From Escallonia rubra (taxonomy: Eukaryota; Streptophyta; Magnoliopsida; Escalloniales; Escalloniaceae), in NCBI GenBank assembly GCA_033065855.1, contig JAVXUO010001933.1, forward strand, positions 1 to 64,000: 64,000 bases of DNA. Direction: 5' to 3'. This document shows, piece after piece, positions 10,358-21,055 of the stretch (position 1 is its first letter; every line of letters starts with the position of its first letter). The notes beneath the pieces are model-generated. The model was not told where the DNA came from. It did not search any database and saw only the letters and a list, made by a program, of their open reading frames with translations. The translations under genes were made by a program, and so were the position numbers.

Positions 10358-10685
10358 CGAAAAATATTTTCTTGAAATCTGAAAAGAGACCCACTAACCA
10401 GAGCAAATTCATGCTACACGGCCAAGAACAGAAACATGAAATCAAGAGGATAGAACATTGTGGAGAACCAGTGGTACTCTGAGAAGAAGGAGAGAAAGAA
10501 AGAATCACGGACAATGAACATCTTCCCATAGGAGAGAACCACACACGCTGACATCACCAAGTAAGCACACTAAGTGCCCATATTTGAGGAGCCACACAAG
10601 CACCCATTTGCCCATAGAAGCCATGCTTTGCAACCACGAGTAGTGTTAAAGTGAAAATCAAGCGTCAATTGAAAGTACACAACGC
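10358..10685. other. Gene-free spacer
   Basis: No recognised feature between family Y copy 2 and palindrome array B. Confidence 0.5.
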
Positions 10686-11105
10686 ATTTACGAGAAATCA
10701 TTGTTAAAAAAGCGATTTATATAGAAGTCGTGGTTTTCAGCCACAATTTTAATTGAAGTAAAAACCAAGATTCACTTGAAATTGCACAATGTTTTTAACA
10801 GAAACCGTCGTGGTTTCCAACGACGAACGTTTGGAACGAAACACGTTTTCTGCTCATTAAACCAGCAACAGCAAAATGTAAATCGTGACAAGAAAACGTG
10901 GTCCAAAAACACGATTGATGAAAAACCATGCTTCAAAACCACGATTTATAATAAAAACGTGTTTTGAAACCCCGTTTTATAAGAAAACGTGGTTCAAAAC
11001 CACGATTTACAAGAAAACGTGGTTTTGAACCACGTTTTATTACAAATCGTGGTTTTGAACCACGTTTATTCATAAATCGTGGTTTTGAACCACCTTTGTT
11101 CTAAC
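10686..11105. repeat. Palindrome array B
   Basis: Same motif as array A, about ten units, best preserved at 10975-11095, where aaaacgtggttcaaaaccac and aaatcgtggttttgaaccac repeat at about 32-33 bp spacing. Adjacent units are alternately ACGTGGTT-first and TCGTGGTT-first. Confidence 0.8.
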
Positions 11106-11736
11106 AAAGAAATGTCTTCCATAAAAACTGAATTGAATAGGTGAAAACACTTTTTGTATGTGTCTCATGCTTAAGAACATTATAATGATGTTTTCTTGCA
11201 TCTTTAGACTTCCATCTTTGTTCTAATAAACAAATGTCAACATACACATGTTGCCAATGACTAATATAAGCTGGTTCATATGCTATTGACTGACATTGCA
11301 CATAACTTGAACATATTCATTTCCCATGAATGGTAGAAGCATCTACCTATGTTTTTTAACATATACATCTGGGGCATTACAACCAATAACTAACAAATGG
11401 ATATTCTCAATATGGAAGTACGTAGCTAGAATTATGGTTATTGACTTCATCAGTCAATGAAAGTATACATGTGCTGTACATTTCCCACTTGATGCTGCCT
11501 CTTTGTATTTTCACCAAAATTATCTACTGTCATTCAGATTTTAAGAAGTGCAATTTTTTCCATTATGTTTTTTCCTATTCTCTTTGTTTTTGGGTTTAAA
11601 GAATGTGAGTTCTTCGCACTTTTGGTGTAAGTCATGTTTTAGGTATATGCGGCACGGAGGGATTCTACGCGAAGAAAGAATGTAGATGGTGCAGGTAGGG
11701 TGATGAAATGCAGGCTACTTATATAGGCTACTTGAA
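11106..11736. other. Gene-free stretch between arrays B and C
   Basis: AT-rich. A short internal direct repeat (aaacatttgtttattagaac-like, near 11104 and 11218 on the plus strand as ttgttctaa-aaa-aaatgtc) is the only structure seen. Confidence 0.45.
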
Positions 11737-12240
11737 CGCAAATCGTCGTTAGAAACCAAGACTTCATTTGAAATCGTGTTACCAAACGACGACTTTTATT
11801 AAAAATGTGGTTAAGAACCACGTTTTTAAATGAAAACGTGGTTAAGAACCACGTTTTTAAATGAAAACGTGGTTCTTCACCACGTTTTTAAATGAAAACG
11901 TGTTCTTCAAACACGATTTCTTCACAGTTGGTTGATAGAAAATCGTGATGAATAACCACGATTTCACTAGAAAACGTGTTTAGAAACCACGATTTTTAAA
12001 TAAAGCGTAATTTATATTCTTCAACTTTTGTCGTGCCAAAAGGTTTGTATTTATTCAGAAGACGCGTTTTGAAAATGCGATTTTTAATTTCCTAACAGAA
12101 TATTTTTTGTTTCCAATTTTTTGTTTCAATTTTGTTTAAATTAGAAAAATAAAATGGGAAACATATATAGAACATGAAAATGCCTTTGCAAACCACATTT
12201 TCTAGGAGAAGGCGCGGTTTGGAACCACGATTTCCAAAAA
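11737..12240. repeat. Palindrome array C
   Basis: Most regular at 11800-11900, where gaaaacgtggttaagaacca and cgtttttaaat recur with a 31-32 bp period. The array runs into the terminal inverted repeat of a MULE-like element at 12242-12322 through a unit ggaaccacgatttcc, the same arrangement seen at 52205-52285 and 48560-48725. Confidence 0.8.
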
Positions 12241-12241
12241 T

Positions 12242-12322
12242 GTGGTATGCTGGTAAATAAGTTTGAAAATGGGGTAAACATGTTATTAAGTTTTGAATTT
12301 ATATTATTTAGGGAAAAAACTC
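12242..12322 (-). mobile_element. Lone terminus of the palindrome-array MULE family
   Basis: Read inward from 12322 the sequence is GAGTTTTTTCCCTAAATAAT, then the conserved aacttaataacatgttta and aaacttatttacca blocks. It is nearly the same as the termini at 48966-49044 and 52285-52363. No partner terminus occurs to the left within the window, so the other end has been lost or lies in sequence too decayed to see. Confidence 0.75.
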
Positions 12323-12424
12323 CGTCAGCAACACCGCCGACAAACTCGCAACACCCACCACCGCACAACAACCTACGGCAACCCACAAATCTGTCTGCCA
12401 CCTAGAGCACCACCTAGAGATGTC

Positions 12425-12660
12425 ATTTGGGCCGGGCGGCCCGCGGGCCGGCCCGTTTTGGCCCGGGCTGGCCCGGCCCCTTTCATGAACAGTGTAGGCC
12501 CGAAAAAAGGGGGCCTGGGCCTGGACCAGGCCGCGAAATGGAGTGAAAATGGCCCGGCCCGGCCCGGCCCGATTTGGCCCGGGTTTGGCCCGGCCCGGGT
12601 GGCCCGGATCTGGCCCGGTTTGGCCCGGCGGCTGGCCCGCTTTTGGCCCTTTTTTGGCCC
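12425..12660. repeat. Left subterminal GGCCCGG repeat tract of the hAT element
   Basis: Irregular repeats of GGCCCGG, GGCCCGGGTTT and GGCCTGGGCCTGGACCAGG. Long frames on both strands here are artefacts of GC-rich composition. Confidence 0.85.
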
Positions 12661-13120
12661 CACTTTTTTTTTAAAATCTAGCTTTCTCCCCACTTTCTTC
12701 CACCCCTTTTAACAAAGTAGAACTGTAACGAAACCAAGTCTACTAGATGTGTGGCCAAAAGCTTAGTGTAAACCGAAATTACAAACAATTACCAGAATTA
12801 CCTATAAGCTTATGGAAAACCCTACAGGAACACCACCGCTGCTAAAATGTGCTACCGAAGACTAGCACCATAAATTAAGAAATGCTACAACAAAGTGAAA
12901 AGAAGTCTCATGAGGAAAAGCAAGTTTAGCCCCCAGTTGGAAATTAGAATGCAATGGTCTGGCAGGAATAACAACGCTACCAAGAATATCTCCAAAGGTG
13001 TATGACATATATGGGCACAAGTGGGCTTAAATGGGAAGTGGACTTCACTTGAAAACTATACTAGGTAAAACCAAAGTAGGAACTATGTTTTTCAAGTGAT
13101 CTGATGAGCGAAAGACAAAC

Positions 13121-13555
13121 CTCATACAAGTGTGCCAATCGAAGGAGAACTTTCCCATCTTTAAGCTCCTGCAGTACTCAAAGACAGATTTAAGTAGGAA
13201 AGCATCCCATTAGATGTAAAGTCCTTCTTTGGGTGCTTAAGCAATATGGTAATTACTCGATATGCATACTTGGATCGTTATCAACGCAATATTATCAGGA
13301 AGCTTGTAGGAAGGTTCCATCCCTGAAAAGCTTGGTCCCTGAAAATTAATCTGTTTATCTCCATCCTGCAATAACTATGAACAATCATGTTAGAGTCCAC
13401 AGATTCACAACATCGGCAACAAGATCATTCAAGCCTTCAATCACCTGCTCAGTAAAAGCTAAAATAAATGGAGAATATATTTCCTGGCCAAAAGACCGAC
13501 GCCACTTAGCTCCTTCTCCAAGGGGGTCGATCCTCACATAGTACTTTCCTTGGAT
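13121..13555 (-). pseudogene. Captured alpha-mannosidase (GH38) gene fragment, three exons
   Basis: On the minus strand three blocks with exact splice borders read as consecutive C-terminal exons of plant lysosomal/vacuolar alpha-mannosidase. Exon 1 (13555-13445, 37 codons) contains IQGKYYVRIDP and GEGAKWRRSFGQEIYSP. Exon 2 (13365-13270, 32 codons) contains SFSGMEPSYKLPDNIAL. Exon 3 (13168-13121, 16 codons) is ELKDGKVLLRLAHLYE. Each is preceded by AG and followed by GT, and all 85 codons join in one open frame. Known family members share these segments in this order. The catalytic N-terminal domain is absent, so this cannot be an enzyme. It lies wholly inside the hAT element at 12415-14075 and is best explained as transduplication. 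Neighbouring exons on either side are missing. Confidence 0.88.
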
Positions 13556-13876
13556 CTGTAATATGCGATTAATCAAATGAGACATGGATCTCATGAAGAA
13601 CAACAAAATCACATGCATCTGACATGTGTCGTAAAGAAGTGACCGAATACAAAAATAGTGAGGCATGAAAACACATTCCCTAAGCAACAAATGGATACAA
13701 ACATTTCACGTGCAAGGTGATTAACCACCATAAGATGCTAAACATATTGATGTATCACTGCAGCACCCCTCACTGCCCCTCAGTTCCTCATCACCTAAAG
13801 AAGTGCAAAATAGAACTGATGAAGTGGTTTATTGAATTTGCACGAACTAGATTGAATAACATGAAAAAAAAAAAAA

Positions 13877-14065
13877 GGGCCCGGGCCCGGCCCAAGCCCG
13901 GCCCTAAATATTGGGCTTAGGGCCTGGGCCTGGACCAGGCCTAGGATTCCCTTCGCCAGGCCCGGCCCGGCCCGGCCCGTTTTCACCCTCTCTTGGCCCG
14001 GCCCCGGCCCGGCCCGTTTGCAGGCCCGATGGGCTTGGGCTGGGCCGGCCCAAGCCCGGCCCTTT
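13877..14065. repeat. Right subterminal GGCCCGG repeat tract of the hAT element
   Basis: Mirror of the left tract, including the shared GGGCCTGGGCCTGGACCAGG core, immediately inside the right terminus. Confidence 0.85.
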
Positions 14066-14083
14066 GACATCTCTAGCACCATC

Positions 14084-14663
14084 GCACCAATCAAATATGT
14101 CCATCACGCCAACCCACCACCGCCGGCCACGAAGGCAACCATTTGCCGATGTAAACCAGCACAACCACAACAACCTACGGCAACCCACGAGACTCATCTC
14201 CAATGGCAGATCGGCAGAGGCCGCCAGTTTCAGAAGGTACCGATTCCCAGGAATTGGGCGCAACCATCTCTAATGGTTGTGTTCATCTTGGACTGAAGAG
14301 TGACTGGTGGAGGCTATGGAGGCGGTGGGCTGCGGGGTCAGTTGGTGAACGGTGCGGCCGATGGAGCAAGGTGAATTTGATGAAAGTTGTCCTATTTTAG
14401 CTAATACCCGGCGCAAATAAAGGAGATGGCGGCGGTGGCGCTGAGAGATGGATGCGCTGCAAGATCGTGGCGGTGACCGGTGGCCGGTGGAGGCGATGGA
14501 GGCGTTGGGCTATAGAGTCACGGTGAACGGTGCGGCCGGTCGAGCAAAGTGAAAGAGATGGAAAGAAACCCTAGTTTTTTTGGGTTTTATACCGACAAAT
14601 AATTTATGCATTTGTTGTTGCTGCCTCGACTTGAACCCTCGACCTCATTAAATGGGTTCCTTA
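14084..14663. other. Flank of the hAT element, no sure gene
   Basis: The sequence acaacctacggcaaccca occurs on both sides of the hAT element (about 12368 and 14173). From 14400 to 14570 there is a Gly/Arg-rich pattern of ggtggaggcgatggaggcg ending in gaaaccctag, which in plants is often 5' UTR-like on the minus strand. No coherent frame can be supported. Confidence 0.4.
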
Positions 14664-14856
14664 GGGCTGCGTGAAACCTGTAAAAAAAAGAGCAAGAGAA
14701 AGAGCTTTTTGCTCTTTTTAAAAACGGCCCCTCTTTAAAAAGAGTTGGGCCCTTTTTAAAAAGGCAAACCCAACCAAACACCCCAAACTTCTTGCTCTTT
14801 TTCAAATTTTAAAAATTGGGCCTAAAAAGAGCAAAAAAAAAGTGTCAAACCAGCCC
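14664..14856. mobile_element. Small MITE, PIF/Harbinger-like
   Basis: 193 bp with ends GGGCTGCGTGAAAC and, read inward from the right, GGGCTGGTTTGACAC. Flanks are tta and taa, close to the TWA duplication of PIF/Harbinger. The interior is rich in gctctttttaaaa and its complement. Boundaries are reasonable, superfamily tentative. Confidence 0.5.
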
Positions 14857-15343
14857 TAAATCTTATTTTTTTTAATTTTTACAATTTTAAAATAGAGCTT
14901 AATATATGTTTAATTTTGATAATAACTTTTAACTCCATAAACTCTAATCATCTAACCTCGTGACCTCCATTCTTTCATTTTATAATTAATTAATAATATT
15001 TCCGTACATAGCACGAGATATTAACTAACACCCTTCGCGTACATAGTACGGAGTTTTAGCTAGTTATAATAATGGGTTTTAAAGCCTTTCTCCAACTGGT
15101 CCACCTTATTTCAACTGATCATGGTGACAGGCTATCTGTTACATAAAAGAAAGGGTATTTCCATTATAGTCCCCTTTACTTTTTCAACCTTTTCAAATTC
15201 ATTCCTGCACTCCTATTTTTGCTACATACATTCTTAAAGTAGTCTTTGTGTTTGTTTTTTCAGTTAAGTTAAGCACTAGATTCTTGACTTCATATTCTTT
15301 AGGCAAAAATAGTACATGTTATATACATGACTGTAATACTCAT
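14857..15343. other. AT-rich spacer, no gene
   Basis: No coding signal. Ends at the TGTAGCG that marks the outer edge of a gypsy LTR. Confidence 0.5.
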
Positions 15344-15489
15344 TGTAGCGCGAATCGCCTCGAAAAAATCCCTACATCTCGGAAAAGAGTCTAAAGATTT
15401 TAGGAATCGTCATCTTATTTTATTAAACAAAGAAAAATAAAAAAGTTTCTAAATATGACTCTAAAATATCCAAAGACTAACCAATGGGT

Positions 15490-17478
15490 TTCAATCGTCC
15501 CATATGTTTCCCTTCTCCTTCTTCCGTTAGACCTAAAAGGCAGAGGGGGCTGATTTGGGATTTCGGGTTTCATTGAATTTTTTATTTATTTATGCGATTA
15601 TGTGAATGATGTGTGTTTTTAATGTGTGTGATATTTGTACATGTGCAACTGTGTGTCTCTGTGTGTGTAGGGGTAAGGAAGAGGGGCTGCCAAAGTGGCA
15701 GTGCGCATTAGTGTGCGTAAGGGTAAGGGAGAGGGGCTGGGGTGTGTGTGTGTTTGTGCCTGCGAGCACGCACGCACGCTATCGCACGGAGCGGTGTAGG
15801 GGAGAGGAACATCGTGTATGCGTAGTGTGTAAACTGTGTACGTTCTTTTGTGTGTGGTGTGTCCATGGCTTCTGCAGGAAAAAAAAGGGAAAAGAAGAAG
15901 TTGATTTGTGCTATTGGGTGGTACCCTGTGCATGCCCAGTTATACCACGTGCACGGATTTGTGTTCTGTGGGATGGCGCACAATGATAGTTGGCTAGTGA
16001 AATTTTGCATAAGAGTACCTTAGGATATAATAGAATTTGTGGCAAAGTTTCAGAAAAATTGGCTAGTGAAATTTTGCATAAGAGTACCTTAGGATATAAT
16101 AGAATTGTGGCAAAGTTTCATATTTTTCTGAAATCATTTACTATTTTTAATATTTTCTGCAATTTGATTTTTCTAAAATTTGTTTGGAGTCTTTAAAGTT
16201 CATATTAAATTCTAAAAAAATTATGGTAATGTTTGTGGGGTATAGAGAAGTCCCAGTTTTAGTTTGAGAAATTTTAGAGTTGTTTAGTATCTTTACCCGT
16301 ACCGCATCGTTGTAAAGCCTGCTTTGATTTGCGTTATTTCGAGAGTAGGAGAGCACTTTTTGGATAGCTGATATTGGGTTTGTAATATCGTAACGTAAAT
16401 TGTATTTTGATAAATGATTTGCCCAATTTAGGTTAATTCAAATGATTTCTGGTTGAGGTTGCTTAGTTTAGCATAGCTTCGGACCGAGGTAAGAATTTCT
16501 ATCTGAACCCTAAATTCATCAACTTGTATTCGTATATATTCTTTTGAATTGTTCATGGCTATTATTGAACTCTAAGTTATGAATTGATATCAACATGTTT
16601 TATTACCATTAAAACTTTATTGTTGAGCCTTAATTGATTATTAGAATCCATGTCGATGCTCATTTCTCATTGCATGCTAAGCATTGAATTGTCTGTTGAT
16701 TTAGTGATTATTGTTCTCATGTAAATTAACGAGTATGTTCTGTGATGTTATAAGGATGGTCTGTTTTTTGGGGTGTTATAAGGCTGGTTTGTTTATTACA
16801 TGGGACGCAGGCTAGTACCTTGATAGACTACTTATTATAGATATGTATATGTAATATATGTTATTGTGCACTGTCTGTGTGACTTTGCTAAGTACTCTTG
16901 TCAATATCTTTTGAATCTGTTTACATTGAATTTGAAAGTGATTGTTTTGATATCTCATCGAAGGATTGAGTTGATCAGAGGGATTGAGTTGAAACTCTTC
17001 CTCATATTGTTATCGAATTATTTGTGATGATTGAAACTCTTTGAAGATCATCGTCAAATTGAATCCGTGAATCGTCTTGTAATTCCTTTGCTTGGTCCTT
17101 AAACGACCTTACTGAGCTCTCAAAATCTCACCCCTGTTTGTTCTCTTCTGTATGTAATGATCACCAGTAGATTGCTGCAGGACGGGTTTAGAGACTCAGT
17201 GAGAATTTGGAGTATCTGTCACTGTTTGATTAGTAGGACTCATGTGGGTAAACATCATTTAGTTCAATTTCGTTGAGAACTTAAATTTGGTCTTTTCTTC
17301 TATGACTATTTATTTTAATGAAATTGAGGTATTGCACTGATTCGAAACTCTGACATATATTGGAGGTTATTTATCAAATCGAGGTTATTTGTGTCATTGA
17401 GTGACCGAGTGAGCAAGTGATTGTTTTTACGCTCTAGAATTTTAAGGTGTTAATGCTTCGAATTTTGGGTTGTTAAAC
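15490..17478 (+). mobile_element. Del/Tekay-like LTR piece inserted in the Tat LTR
   Basis: Sequence from about 16430 to 17478 is similar, in the same orientation, to 33480-35030: the shared order is gcttcgga-c-aggtaag, tctgaaccc, cattgagcct, tcgatgctca and cgaccttactga, then ctcaccc. The left part (15600-15990) is TG-rich low-complexity sequence. No clear ends or target duplication; old and broken. Confidence 0.5.
15990..16120. repeat. Tandem duplication, 69-bp period
   Basis: Two nearly identical copies, each starting ttggctagtgaaattttgca and ending caaagtttca. High similarity implies a recent local event. Confidence 0.95.
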
Positions 17479-18248
17479 TACTATGCTAAACTAGCCTAAA
17501 AAACAATAAATATACCTTGCGACTGTGTTTGCCTATAAGACTCGAGAACACTTTGTAAAGGATCTGATGCAAGTAACTTGAGAGTATGTAGGAATGATTA
17601 TGAAATGCTAAATTTTCTTATAAGATGACTTACCACTTATAAGAGAAATAATATATAAGCTCTTGGGAGACAAAACTTGTCCCTTGAAAATGTAGCCCAA
17701 AGACCCTATTTATCTCATGATCTGTAAATAAAGCAAAATATTTGATAAAAATCGCAAAAGGAGAAAAGTTAACTAACTAGCTGGTTTGTCGGACATCGGC
17801 CGGTTCATCTCATAAATTTTTAATTTTTTTTTCAAATTTTTTCAGACATTATCTACCCCTCCTCAATAATTAACTATGATTTAATCAAATAGGATGTACC
17901 AAATTTGGGAATTATCTTTATATCTCATGTAAATCAATGATTAGTCACATGCATTAAGGATAAATCATAAATAATCTTAAATCTTATAAGTTGATCACTC
18001 TTAACATGTGGAATGGACCTACTTAAATGAACTGGGTTGAGCCCAACTACTGACTGGACTGGACAACTAAGCTAGAATGGGCAACTAGACTAGACTGGAC
18101 AATAGGAATGGACTAATCAATCGACGAGATTAAATTAATTAAGTTTGAAATACTATCAGGCCTACACCCCTAATAATAAACCTTAATTAGTAATATAGCT
18201 CAATAATTATTTAATAAATTAAAATGACTAAAAAATGGGGTGTCTACA

Positions 18249-19280
18249 GAGCCCCTCGGTGAGAGAGCACCGCGCTTGAACAACACCGACAACAACACAT
18301 TTTTGTAGTAAAATACGAAAAAGAATCACAAGACTCTGGCCAGACTCGCGGATAATTATAGATAGAAGGTTGGACCTTTAGAGGGTTTCCTACGTATCCT
18401 TCGATGAGGAATCAGACCAACGTTCGGAATAAGAGATATTACTCGAAGCGAAAACAATAACAACAATGATTGGTCGTCGAGTGTTCAAAATTTCTTCTAT
18501 TGCCGGAGCCACCAAATTGATTTGCATGGTCGATAGATGAAACTTAGAATAACTTGCACTTAGATACTAGAGCCATCAAATCATTTGGAATGGTAGTCTA
18601 GATGTGAAAAAAGAATGACTATGTCCTTTGTTGGAGCCACCAAATTGATTTGGGCGGTTGACATACGAGAGGGAGGTATTGCTGGATGTCGGAGCCATTA
18701 AATCGATTTACGTGGTCATCTAGAAGTACGAAGAACAACTTTGATTGCTATCGGAGCCACTAAATCGATTTGAGTAGTCGACGTTCAAAATGGTAATTTG
18801 CATGAGTACTAGAGCCATGGCTTGCTCAAGTGGCAAATAGTTTGATAAAATCAGGACTTATATCTAAGAGTCGTAGCCAACGACATCCTCAAGCGATTGG
18901 TCACTTTGATACGAGGATGAGAATTTTATGAAATATCACTCAAAGTCGGAGCAAACAATGTCCAAGGATAGCTGGTCGTTGAATGCCGAATATGTCAATT
19001 AACTTCAAATTTGGTATGTACAAAACCGAGTAATTACATTCACGGGATCGTTGGATTTACCAACATGACGTGCAAGCATACACACAAAGAATCACACAAA
19101 GGATATAATTTTTGAACACTTTTTAAAGTAATTAGAGGAATTTCAAATGAACATGCATGATTTCCTTTTTTTTTCTCAAGGGACCTAAAACAGGCGATTG
19201 ATCAAAGAGCGATAAAGGTTAAAATGCAATGTGGAAAACATGCCGGTTAGTTAGATAGCTGGGAATGCTAAAAATAAAAT
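18249..19280 (-). repeat. Tandem repeats next to the Tat 3' LTR
   Basis: Between about 18490 and 18830 a unit built on ggagccaccaaattgattt followed by a g-tggtcga-at motif recurs five to six times at irregular 55-75 bp spacing. Similar but weaker units continue to about 18990. Tandem repeats between pol and the 3' LTR are a known habit of the Tat/Ogre group. Confidence 0.65.
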
Positions 19281-21055
19281 TTTGAAAATCGGTCAGTTAG
19301 TCAGTGAGTTTAACAGATTTAAACAGGAAAACCGGCCATTTATCTGTTCAGATTTTCTGCAAACTTCAATTCGCAATCCACTCTCTTTCTCTCTCAAATT
19401 TATTCCTAAAGAGGACTTCCCCCATTCTAAATCCTCTATAATTAGATTTCTCCTCTATAAATTCTTGAGATTTTTCCCTCTTTTTCATTAACTTCGTACA
19501 TAATCATGGAATTCCAACGCACAAGGAAAGGACACGAGGAAGGACCCCAAATTGGGCGTATCTCGCATTTTTGGCCGACGATTACTCGATCCACACCCCG
19601 GACCAGGATGTGCACCTTAGCCATAATTTTTTCATGGATGAGGTATGTATTTCATCCTTTGTCTTTAAAATTCACACTCTTATTCACAAACCATATTTTC
19701 CAATGCAAAGTAGAGGCCCACATGATATTCTTCTCTTTGTTTTCATGCATTACATGCACAAACCAGGCGATTCTTGAGTTTTCCCTCTTTCTTGCTTTGA
19801 CTTTTGCATCCCCTCCCTCGAATATCCATTGTAGGGTCTCCCCAAATTTAGTACCGGATTAGCCCAGATTGGCTTCAATTTATTTTTGAACGGGTTACAT
19901 TCTTTTACCCAGAGTAAAATGCATTTATTGAGTTTGGTGGAGTGTTGGTAGGATTCCACCAACATATTCCATCTACTGTTTGGGGAGGCTATGCTTACCC
20001 ATATGATTTCGTAAATACCATGAGTATTTGCAATACGAGGGAGCCCTATCCAATGTGCATATGATCTTGACAAGGACCGCGGTTGCTCTGATTTGAGCCG
20101 TCTAACAAGAAGGGCAGTTTCATTTGCTTGCTAGTATCATGTCCCATGATGAGGATATGATCTTGGAGGACACCGATGAGGCGGTGATAGACCAGTACGT
20201 ACTGAAAATTTTATATTGTATGCACTGGGGGAGACATTGTTTAGCAACATGGATGATTCGGTTCAGCTTTGGTGCCTGAGGGATTTAGAGGATATAAGGG
20301 AGATCGGGGAGTATGACTCGGGTACTCCGGACATGGCCCATCTGTATCACTCTATGGGCTCAGTATCCCAGGGGTAGATCTCGAGCTTCATGGGCTACTA
20401 TGACTTTTGGGAGGTATGACTCCGCTCTCGAACTCTTCCCAATATTTCCATGCGCTTGATAGTATATCACTCATAATTTATGTTTGACCACATGTTTGGG
20501 CTTTTGAGGTCTTGGAGTCGTTCTCACGGTTACTCAGAGTAAGGCACAGGGACAAGACGAGACCACAATGTACAAGTGGAATATCCATGATGAGATGGTT
20601 GGGGCTTCGATGTGAGCATACTGGGAAGACTTCAACGGCTTGACTCAGCGCTCGATAAATTTATCTCCTAGTTTTTTGGATTGATAATCATTCAATCAAA
20701 ATTCACATCTTTTCCTTTTCAGGGATCCCTGTCCATGTGGCAGGGGGAAGAGCTGTATCCTGAGGAGCTAGAGCTCTTTCGGTGTCAGGTTTTGCTAGTG
20801 AGGTACTCATAGGAGGAATTTTACCTGGGCAAAATGGTGTTATTTCAGCATCACTCGGTGGTCGAGCCCTGGATGCCGGGTGGTCCACATGTGGAGATGT
20901 ATCAAATGGGGACACTGGACCTGGGGTTAAGGCGGAGCTTGGCTCAAGGGATTGCGGTGTCCTCCCTAAGGTGGCCTAATGACCCTAGTACCTATGAGCT
21001 GTTCAATCGGGAGGCTTTAGCCCCTCCCCTAACAGGGTCTCTCGAACCATAGTAA
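19281..21055 (+). mobile_element. Degraded PMD-like extra coding region of a Tat-lineage element
   Basis: Scattered plus-strand segments resemble mobile-domain proteins found in plant transposons: GETLFSNMDDSVQLWCL, EYDSGTPDMAHLYHSMG, and later FQHHSVVEPWMPGGPHVEM with YQMGTLDLGLRRSLAQG. The strand is opposite to the integrase and RT of the surrounding minus-strand element, which agrees with the antisense extra ORFs known between pol and the 3' LTR in the Tat lineage. Broken several times. Assignment to PMD is by pattern only. Confidence 0.45.

Larger units (their letters stand above)
12415..14075. mobile_element. hAT element, non-autonomous, carrying alpha-mannosidase exons
   Basis: 1661 bp. 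The left end is TAGAGATGTCA and the right end is its complement, TGACATCTCTA, which fits Ac/Tam3-type hAT termini. Flanking 8-mers gcaccacc (12407-12414) and gcaccatc (14076-14083) form an 8-bp target duplication with one mismatch, diagnostic for hAT. Both subterminal regions (12425-12660 and 13877-14065) are dense in GGCCCGG/CCGGGCC units, probable transposase-binding repeats. There is no transposase coding. The interior holds three exons of a GH38 alpha-mannosidase in reverse orientation with introns kept, so capture was at DNA level. Confidence 0.9.
15344..18248 (-). mobile_element. Ty3/gypsy Tat-lineage LTR (minus orientation), itself interrupted
   Basis: Read on the minus strand the LTR starts TGTAGACACCCC at 18248 and ends CGATTCGCGCTACA at 15344. 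The start aligns with the start of the plus-strand LTR at 23043 (TGTAGACACCTC, then ATTATTGGAC/ATTATTGAGC and runs of cagtccagt), and the end with that LTR's end (ttttttcgaggc-attcgc-ctaca). About 15490-17478 has no counterpart and is inserted foreign sequence. Inside edge: CCGAGGGGCTC precedes the LTR start and could be a polypurine tract, which would make this the 3' LTR of a minus-strand element extending to the right. Broken fossil. Confidence 0.7.

Noticed and set aside
7640-12240. CRISPR-like regular repeats
   Set aside because: Units are palindromes with variable spacing and no unique equal-length spacers, and the context is a plant nuclear genome. Transposon subterminal repeats explain them.
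12293-12712. Overlapping long frames on both strands in the GGCCCGG tract
   Set aside because: Stop-poor because of GC-rich repeats. Both strands are equally open, and the tract is subterminal sequence of an hAT element.
13911-14296. Long frames on both strands in the right GGCCCGG tract
   Set aside because: Same compositional artefact as the left tract.
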